Shown here: positions 57,892-64,000 of the stretch, one piece after another
Layout of the letters: the number at the start of each line of letters is the position of its first letter
Position numbering within the stretch: position 1 is the first letter of the stretch
DNA from: Hyphomonadaceae bacterium
GTDB taxonomy: Bacteria; Pseudomonadota; Alphaproteobacteria; Caulobacterales; Maricaulaceae
Length of the DNA: 64,000 bases
NCBI GenBank assembly: GCA_014324115.1
Contig: JACOMS010000001.1
Coordinates: forward strand, 1 to 64,000
Reading direction: 5' to 3'
The notes under the pieces: model-generated
Databases searched by the model: none
The model's input: the letters and a program-made list of their open reading frames with translations, nothing else
Told to the model about the DNA's origin: nothing
Program-made: the position numbers and the translations under genes

Positions 57892-60483
57892 ATGAACAAC
57901 AGCACATCACTCAAAACATCATTCAGGGCCGCATTGGCTGTGTCGGTCGCCGTTTCGGGTTTGGGCACGGGGGCTCAGGCACAGGACGGCGCAGCAGCAA
58001 TCCCCGGGGATGAGGTCATTGCCACCGGCCGTTTCATTCCCGATCCACAGCGTGCGACATCACAGATTGCCTCCTTTCTGCGTCCGGAAGATCTGGTCAG
58101 ACAGGGTGACGCAAATGCCGCTCTGGCCCTGACCCGTGTGAGCGGTCTGAGTGTCATCGGTGGACGTTTTGCCTATGTCCGCGGTTTGGGGGATCGCTAT
58201 TCATCCGCCCTGCTGAACGGCTCGCCGTTGCCCAGTCCGCAACCCCTGCGCCGGACAGTGCCGCTGGATCTGTTCCCGTCCGCCATTCTGAACAACATAA
58301 CGGTTCAGAAAACTTTCTCACCCGACTACCCGGGTGAATTCGGTGGCGGTATCATTGATCTGCGCACGCTGAAGTCACCTCCGGAAGACTTTTTGAAATT
58401 CAGGATTGGAACGGGTGTAAATACCGAAACCACAGGGAAGCAGAGCATTTTCGTCCGCGGCGGTGATCATGACACAACGGGGTTTGACGACGGTACCCGT
58501 GACATCCCCGCTCCGCTTCTGGCTGTATTGGAAGCGGGTCAGGCGCTCAATGTACAAACGGATTTCGACAGGGAAGTTATCGGTGAGTTTCTGGCTGATC
58601 CGAACCTTATGGTCATTCAGTCGGATGACGACACACGGCCGGACCTGGATATTTCGGTTGATGCGGGTAAAATTATCCCTACCCGTTTTGGAGACATAGG
58701 TTTTGTCGGAACCGTCGGTTTTGAAAACGGCTGGTCCACGAAACAAAAGATCCGGCAGAAACAGGCCAACGGCCGGGTCGTGGGCGCCTTGGATACACTG
58801 GAATCGACGTTTGAGACGACATTGAACGCGCTGGCGTCAACTTCGGTCACGTTTGACTCCGGTGAATCTGTCCAGGGGACGGTCTTTTATGTTCACGACA
58901 CATCAAAGGAAGCCCAGATTGATGAAGGCCGCAGCGTTAATGAAGAAATTCTCGTCGAGAAAAACGGGTACTATGAAAGAGAGCTCTTTTTCGCGCAACT
59001 CAACGGTGAGCATTTCTTCGGTGATCTGACAGCAAACTGGCGCGGCGCCTATTCTGTCGCGACACGCGACGCCCCGTTCGAGAGAGAATTTGAACGGGAA
59101 AGGAATGACGCCTCGGGACAATTCCTGTTCCCGGGTGATAATGCGCACCGAATCAGGTTTACCGAAGTTGAAGATGAGGTCCGTAGCGGCGGGATAGACT
59201 TCAATTACTTCACACTGCTGCGCGGATCGTGGGAAACCGACTTTTCCATTGGTGTGGATTATGCCGGGACGGACCGCGAGTTTGCTGTCCTGAATCTGAA
59301 GTATGACGCCCTGACCCAACTGGATCCTCATATTGCGGCGACCCGCGTTGATGTCCTCTTTGATGCTGCAACCATCGGTCCCCTGTTTCAAATTCAGGAA
59401 GAACAGATCAGAACCACCGATAACTATAGCGGCGAGCTCAATGTCCTGGGGGTTTACGGCAAGGTCGACATTGAGTTCTCCCCGACTGTCCGGGCCGATG
59501 TCGGTGTACGTTACGAGGAATCCAGACTGGATGTGATCGCTTTTGACCGGTTCAGCCGGACGAACGCGCAGGGGCTTGGCCGGGCCTCACTGGAGAATGA
59601 TTACCTTCTGCCTTCAGCATCGTTTACGTGGAATTTCATGCCTGATACACAGCTGCGCCTGGGCTATTCGAACACGATTACACGTCCCCAGTTCCGTGAG
59701 CTTGCCCTGTCACGGTTTCTGGATCCGGAAAATGATCGTCTCTATAACGGGAACCCCAATCTGGTGGATTCCGGGTTCACGAATCTGGATGCACGTATTG
59801 AGCATTATTTCGGGCGCGACCAGTTTTTTGCCTTTGCCGGTTTTTACAAGGACATTGAAAACCCGATTGAGGAATCAACATTTGAAACGTCCGCGAACAA
59901 TTTCGAAACCTCCTTTATTAACGCGCCCGCTGCCGTGCTGTCCGGTTTTGAAGCCGAGTTCAGAACGAATTTTGACATGCCGTTCGGCGGAGAGTTTTTC
60001 GACGTGCGCGACTGGTTCTTCACCGTAAACTATACCTATACGGATGCAACCGTGAAGGCGGGGCCAGATGACACAATCACTGATGCACGCGGCAAGCGTA
60101 CGCCTGCGAATCTGTTTGGTATTGACGGTCAGCCCCTGCAGGGCACCCCTGAAAATATCGCGAACGGCCAGTTCGGCTGGGAGACAGACAATGAGCAGTT
60201 TACAATACTCGCAGGTTGGGTGGATGATCGCGTGTCTCGCCGGGGTATACGCGGCAGCAGCGCTGTTCCGGACGTGATTGAAAGTCCGGGCGTGCAACTG
60301 GATCTGGTTTATCGCCGTAAATTCAGGCTGCACAACCGGCGCTTCAGTTTGGGGTTGAGTGCCAGAAACTTTTTGAATATGGATTTTGAAGAGTTTCAGA
60401 CGAGTGAAGAGGCGGGCCGCACCGAGTTTAATACCTACAGGCGCGGCGTGTCTTTCTCGGTTTCCCTGTCAACCGGGTTGTGA
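57892..60483 (+). CDS. TonB-dependent outer-membrane receptor
   Basis: 863 residues. Signal peptide to about residue 30 (GTGAQA then QDG), a TonB-box-like DEVIATG, a plug domain with RGLGDRYSSALLNGSPLPSP, RRTVPLDLFPSAIL and FSPDYPGEFGGGIIDL, then a beta barrel ending in RRGVSFSVSLSTGL. The plug belongs to the group often found with secreted beta-helix proteins in marine bacteria. The substrate is unknown; the adjacent lipoproteins are candidate capture partners, by loose analogy with SusC/SusD. No TonB, ExbB or ExbD genes are in the window. Confidence 0.88.
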   Translation: MNNSTSLKTSFRAALAVSVAVSGLGTGAQAQDGAAAIPGDEVIATGRFIPDPQRATSQIASFLRPEDLVRQGDANAALALTRVSGLSVIGGRFAYVRGLGDRYSSALLNGSPLPSPQPLRRTVPLDLFPSAILNNITVQKTFSPDYPGEFGGGIIDLRTLKSPPEDFLKFRIGTGVNTETTGKQSIFVRGGDHDTTGFDDGTRDIPAPLLAVLEAGQALNVQTDFDREVIGEFLADPNLMVIQSDDDTRPDLDISVDAGKIIPTRFGDIGFVGTVGFENGWSTKQKIRQKQANGRVVGALDTLESTFETTLNALASTSVTFDSGESVQGTVFYVHDTSKEAQIDEGRSVNEEILVEKNGYYERELFFAQLNGEHFFGDLTANWRGAYSVATRDAPFEREFERERNDASGQFLFPGDNAHRIRFTEVEDEVRSGGIDFNYFTLLRGSWETDFSIGVDYAGTDREFAVLNLKYDALTQLDPHIAATRVDVLFDAATIGPLFQIQEEQIRTTDNYSGELNVLGVYGKVDIEFSPTVRADVGVRYEESRLDVIAFDRFSRTNAQGLGRASLENDYLLPSASFTWNFMPDTQLRLGYSNTITRPQFRELALSRFLDPENDRLYNGNPNLVDSGFTNLDARIEHYFGRDQFFAFAGFYKDIENPIEESTFETSANNFETSFINAPAAVLSGFEAEFRTNFDMPFGGEFFDVRDWFFTVNYTYTDATVKAGPDDTITDARGKRTPANLFGIDGQPLQGTPENIANGQFGWETDNEQFTILAGWVDDRVSRRGIRGSSAVPDVIESPGVQLDLVYRRKFRLHNRRFSLGLSARNFLNMDFEEFQTSEEAGRTEFNTYRRGVSFSVSLSTGL

Positions 60484-60489
60484 TACGCC

Positions 60490-60500
60490 TTTGTGACAAA
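60490..60500. promoter_or_regulatory. TTTGTGACAAA motif upstream of gspC
   Basis: An 11-bp odd palindrome (TTTGT-G-ACAAA) in the 102-bp gap between the receptor gene and gspC, identical to the core of the motif at 55645-55655. TATAAT occurs at 60564-60569 but without a well-spaced -35 box. Confidence 0.4.
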
Positions 60501-60585
60501 TGGGAAAGGTTGGAAATTCGGTCTTTCTCTTTTTGCGTGGCCTGTGTTACACGGCGAAAAATATATAATGTGAGCCAGGAAATCC

Positions 60586-61425
60586 ATGAACAGGCGTGTC
60601 AACATTCCCGTAATCCCTTATGCACTGACGGTCGTGCAGGCAGTCGCGCTGTTTGCACTTGGATTTTTTATATTTCGCAGCGTTGTCGGGGCCATATCGC
60701 CTGACAGTCTCTGGCAGGATGTGCAGATCCGGCAGGTGAACCAGACGGGTTCCCGGCCGGGGCAGGACAGCCGACCGGAAGCATTTGAACATGATCCGTT
60801 TCACCGCGAGGAGGTGGTTGCTGTCGCTGAGGATGCACAACCCGAGGCAAATGCACCGGAAACGACACTCAACCTTAAACTTACAGGTCGCCGATCTGTA
60901 AATGGAAGAGGAACAGCCGTTATCCGGACACCCGACGGCACGGAAAAAACCTATGTGACCGGTGACGAAATCCTCAACGGTGTCAGGTTGAGGTCCGTGT
61001 TTCCGGCCTATGTAGTATTGTCCCGTGCCGACGGTACGTCTGAACGTCTGACATTTGCCGAAAATGATCGCCAGTCGGTCATCCGGACGATCGAAAGACC
61101 GGCCCCCCAGCTCCAGCAGACCTCCCGCCCGTCCGCCCCGGATACACAGGTGGAGGCGTCTTTGCTGGATTTTCTGAATGAGGCCGGTTTGCGTCGAAAA
61201 GTGACCGACGGCAGAGTCGAAGGGTATGAAATTACCAGGGAATTGGAAAAGTTCAAAGCCACGGGGTTGAATTCCGGCGACATACTCACACATATTAACG
61301 GCACGGATTTGCGCCAGGGTATCCCGGATTTTGCTGCGATGTCCGGGGTCGGTGCGGATGCAGGGTCCATGTCTGTCCAGTTAATCCGGAACGGTCAATC
61401 TCAAACACTTGAAGTTGGATTATGA
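60586..61425 (+). CDS. gspC: Type II secretion inner-membrane protein GspC
   Basis: 279 residues. One N-terminal helix (VVQAVALFALGFFIFRSVVG), then the HR domain (TLNLKLTGRRSVNGRGTAVI, KTYVTGDEILNGVRLRSVF, YVVLSRADGTSERLTF), and a C-terminal PDZ-like domain with GYEITRELEKFKATGLNSGD and ILTHINGTDLRQG. GspC links the inner-membrane platform to the secretin. Its TGA overlaps the gspD ATG (ATGA). Confidence 0.85.
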   Translation: MNRRVNIPVIPYALTVVQAVALFALGFFIFRSVVGAISPDSLWQDVQIRQVNQTGSRPGQDSRPEAFEHDPFHREEVVAVAEDAQPEANAPETTLNLKLTGRRSVNGRGTAVIRTPDGTEKTYVTGDEILNGVRLRSVFPAYVVLSRADGTSERLTFAENDRQSVIRTIERPAPQLQQTSRPSAPDTQVEASLLDFLNEAGLRRKVTDGRVEGYEITRELEKFKATGLNSGDILTHINGTDLRQGIPDFAAMSGVGADAGSMSVQLIRNGQSQTLEVGL

Positions 61426-63341
61426 AAAAATCAGTAGCAGCGCTTCTGGCCGGAGCCGCCATGTGTCTTGCGGCTCCGCTTACCGCCAGCGCCCAGGGCG
61501 ATCATATTATCACGATGCAGGGAGCCAATATCCGCGCCTTTATTGACGATGTCTCCAAAGTCACAGGCCGCACCTTCCTCGTCGATCCGCGGGTGCGGGG
61601 CGAGGTGACCATATCATCTGAACAGGGGTTGTCTCCGGAGGAGGTTTTCGATGTCTTCGCGAATGTCATGCGTGTACACGGTTATACGGTGATTCCCACA
61701 CCAACGGGTGAGTACCGGATCACCCTTATCCAAGGTGCGGCACAGGAGTCCCCCTTTGTTACGGGTTCGGGGCCGGAGGGACAGTTTGCCACGGCCATTA
61801 TCACGCTCGAACACGTTGATGCAGCTGAGGCGGCCAAGCTCATCAAGCCTGCAATGCATGCGCAGGGTGTCCTGACGGGCAATCCCGGGGGCAGGATTAT
61901 TGTGGTTTCGGATTTTCCGGAAAATCTGCGCAAGGCCCGGGAAATTGTTGCGGCCATGGATGTCAGGAAGGCTGTCATTGAAGTCGTTCGGCTCGAAAAT
62001 CTTGATCCGGCCGAGGTTGAGGGCGCCATCAGGTCCCTGGCCGGTTCGCGTCCGCCCTATCGCATCGCCGCTGTTCCCGGCACAAAGAACCTGATGCTGG
62101 AAGGTGAACCTGCCGAGCTTGAGCGGGTACGCAAGGTGATTGTCCAAATTGATGCCCAGGGCGTTATGCAGCGCGGACCGGTCACAATTGTCCCTTTGCG
62201 CCATTCAAACGGAGAGAACCTGATCGGGCTTCTTAACACGCTTTTACCGAATTATGAGCGGGAAGGGGAGCCTGCTCCGACCGTGGCCCATGAGCCCGGG
62301 AGCAATACGATCGTCATCAGTGCCACACCGGAAACACAGCGGGCGCTGGAACAGACTATTCGTCAAATTGATGTCCGCCGCCCCCAGGTTCTGGTCGAAG
62401 CCATTATTGTTGAAGTCAGCGATATGGCCGCACGGGATCTCGGTGTCCAATTCGCACTCAGCGGTGCACAGGGAAGTTCCGTTCCGTTTATAGGAACAAA
62501 TTTCACGGGTCAGGGCCGCCCCAACCTGTTGGCTTTGACCGGTGCCGTAGTCGGATCACAGGGTACTGCGGGCGATTCGGGGGGTGAAAATGGTACTGCG
62601 GGGAGGCTCCTGAGCGGTGAGCAACTTGGTGAACTTCGGACACAGGCGATTAATTCGTTGACGGGAACGAGGGGTATCGGCATTGGTGGTGTGGGTCGAC
62701 AGGGTGATGTTGTGTTCGGCGCCATTGTTAATGCGCTGGAAAGCGACACGGACTCCAATGTCCTCTCAACACCCTTTGTGACGACCCTCGACAATGTCCC
62801 GGCCAGTTTTCTTGTGGGCCAGGACATTCCGATCAGGACAGGGTCTTCCCTCGGCTCGGCTAATCAAAACCCGTTCCAGACTTTTGAGCGCAGGGAGGTC
62901 GGTATCAAGCTGGAAGTGCTGCCGCAAATCAGCACGGACGACGTCATCCGCCTTGAAATTAAACAGGAAGTCTCTTCACTTAACACGACCGCCAGTGCCG
63001 GCTTCAATGATACCATTACCAACCAGCGCACCATAGAGGCGACCGTTCTGGTTGATGACGGCGAGATTATTGTTTTAGGCGGCCTGATACAGGATGATGA
63101 AGAGATTACTGTGGACAGAGTCCCCGTTCTGGGCGACGTTCCCCTGATCGGAAATCTCTTCAAGAGCGAAAATAAATCCCGCGACAAAACCAATCTGATG
63201 GTTTTTCTGCGCCCGACAATTATCCGTGACAAGGATGATGCCATGCACCTGACGCAGGATAGGCTTGATCAAATGCGCCAGCATGACATGCTCCAGTCCG
63301 GGCGAGATTATTCAAAAATCGACACACTTGTGAAGCCCTGA
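61422..63341 (+). CDS. gspD: Type II secretion secretin GspD
   Basis: 639 residues. Signal peptide (ending LTASA then QGD), N0 domain (ITMQGANIRAFIDDVSKVTG), three KH-like N domains (FATAIITLEHVDAAEAAKLI; IEVVRLENLDPAEVEGAI; VTIVPLRHSNGENLIGLL), then the secretin channel with STPFVTTLDNVPASFLVGQD and VPVLGDVPLIGNLFKS. It forms the outer-membrane exit channel. Four-base overlap with gspC and 3 bp to gspE show an operon. Confidence 0.93.
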   Translation: MKKSVAALLAGAAMCLAAPLTASAQGDHIITMQGANIRAFIDDVSKVTGRTFLVDPRVRGEVTISSEQGLSPEEVFDVFANVMRVHGYTVIPTPTGEYRITLIQGAAQESPFVTGSGPEGQFATAIITLEHVDAAEAAKLIKPAMHAQGVLTGNPGGRIIVVSDFPENLRKAREIVAAMDVRKAVIEVVRLENLDPAEVEGAIRSLAGSRPPYRIAAVPGTKNLMLEGEPAELERVRKVIVQIDAQGVMQRGPVTIVPLRHSNGENLIGLLNTLLPNYEREGEPAPTVAHEPGSNTIVISATPETQRALEQTIRQIDVRRPQVLVEAIIVEVSDMAARDLGVQFALSGAQGSSVPFIGTNFTGQGRPNLLALTGAVVGSQGTAGDSGGENGTAGRLLSGEQLGELRTQAINSLTGTRGIGIGGVGRQGDVVFGAIVNALESDTDSNVLSTPFVTTLDNVPASFLVGQDIPIRTGSSLGSANQNPFQTFERREVGIKLEVLPQISTDDVIRLEIKQEVSSLNTTASAGFNDTITNQRTIEATVLVDDGEIIVLGGLIQDDEEITVDRVPVLGDVPLIGNLFKSENKSRDKTNLMVFLRPTIIRDKDDAMHLTQDRLDQMRQHDMLQSGRDYSKIDTLVKP

Positions 63342-63344
63342 TCC

Positions 63345-64000
63345 GTGAGTGACACTGATACGATAACCCTGCCGCGTCTGTCTTACAGTTTTGCGCGAAA
63401 ATTCGGCCTTGTTGCCTTTGAGCACGCGGGCGAAGCCGTTTTGGCCCGGCGTCCCGGTGTGCCCTTGTCGGCGTTGCTGGAAGCCCGTCGCGTTATTGAT
63501 CGGCCGGTAACCTGCAGGGACATTGACGGCTCCGAATTTGAAAGCCTGATGGCACAGGTTTATGCCAATGCCGATCTGTCACAGACGGCCGAGACGGCCC
63601 TGGGGGGTGACGATGATCTGAGTACGCTGGCCGACAATCTGCCGCACTCATCCGACCTTTTGGACAGTGATGACGATGCGCCGGTGATCAAGCTGATCAA
63701 CGGTATTTTGCAGGAAGCCATCAAGATGCGTGCCTCTGATATTCACATTGAATCTTATGAGAAACGCCTCGCCATCCGGTTCAGAATTGACGGGGCCCTG
63801 CGTGACACATTGATGCTTTCGGCGCGTTTGTCACCGGTTCTCGTCAGTCGCGTGAAAGTTATGGCGCAGCTTGACATTGCTAAAAAACGTGTGCCGCAGG
63901 ACGGGCGCTTCTCGCTCAATCTCGGCGAGCGGGCCGTCGATGTCCGTGTATCAACCCTGCCGTCTCAGCACGGTGAACGGGTTGTGATGCGGATTTTGGA
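63345..64000 (+). CDS. gspE: Type II secretion ATPase GspE, N-terminal part
   Basis: The frame from GTG 63345 runs off the right edge, so it is absent from the track; 218 codons are visible. The N1-type domain is followed by APVIKLINGILQEAIKMRAS and DIHIESYEKRLAIRFRIDG (the conserved start of the ATPase region), MAQLDIAKKRVPQDGRFSL and STLPSQHGERVVMRIL. The Walker motif lies outside. GspE powers pseudopilus assembly. The remaining gsp genes should follow. Confidence 0.9.
   Translation, partial: MSDTDTITLPRLSYSFARKFGLVAFEHAGEAVLARRPGVPLSALLEARRVIDRPVTCRDIDGSEFESLMAQVYANADLSQTAETALGGDDDLSTLADNLPHSSDLLDSDDDAPVIKLINGILQEAIKMRASDIHIESYEKRLAIRFRIDGALRDTLMLSARLSPVLVSRVKVMAQLDIAKKRVPQDGRFSLNLGERAVDVRVSTLPSQHGERVVMRIL

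Overview
The window looks like chromosomal DNA of an alphaproteobacterium. The evidence is the sucC-sucD-sucA-sucB-x-lpd cluster, the lgt-midA-pgeF-prs-rplY-pth run, a stand-alone peptidoglycan-editing gene beside a MidA-type methyltransferase, a BMFP/UbiK protein, and a SapC protein. Rich use of TonB receptors and type II secretion would suit the Caulobacterales/Maricaulales (Hyphomonas-like) group, but that placement is inference. No rRNA, tRNA or CRISPR array was recognised.

Regions. 1-5.8 kb: tail of a type I restriction specificity subunit, a thioesterase-zur pair, a SapC gene, then a DsbD/ScsB-type thiol reductase followed by a secreted thioredoxin-like protein. 6-16 kb: housekeeping genes (nadA, secreted leucyl aminopeptidase, ppk2, aromatic aminotransferase, alanine/glycine symporter, pterin dehydratase, MBL hydrolase, hisS, Nudix). 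16-21 kb: a tight pxpABC (5-oxoprolinase) operon running into a fused pabB-pabC gene, then uridine kinase. 21-31 kb: miaB, two small unknowns, argF, a broken IS5-type element, trhO, nfeD-SPFH, a peroxiredoxin and a second IS5-type relic. 31-36 kb: lgt to pth. 36.5-45.3 kb: the lower TCA operon, with a two-lipoyl-domain SucB. 45.4-49.1 kb: xerC, an anchored unknown, and galU with an AGE-family epimerase. 49.2 kb: an internally deleted miniature of the 25-kb IS element.

49.6-64 kb is the most distinctive part. A 1889-residue lipoprotein and a 663-residue paralogue both combine HYR/Ig-like repeats with a repetitive, probably beta-helical C-terminal module. They are followed by a TonB-dependent receptor and then by gspC, gspD and the start of gspE of a type II secretion system. 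The layout suggests, without proving, a surface capture or adhesion system: lipid-anchored exoproteins, a cognate outer-membrane transporter, and the secreton that may place the proteins on the surface. A short palindromic motif (TTTGTGACAAA and half sites) occurs upstream of both the second lipoprotein gene and gspC.
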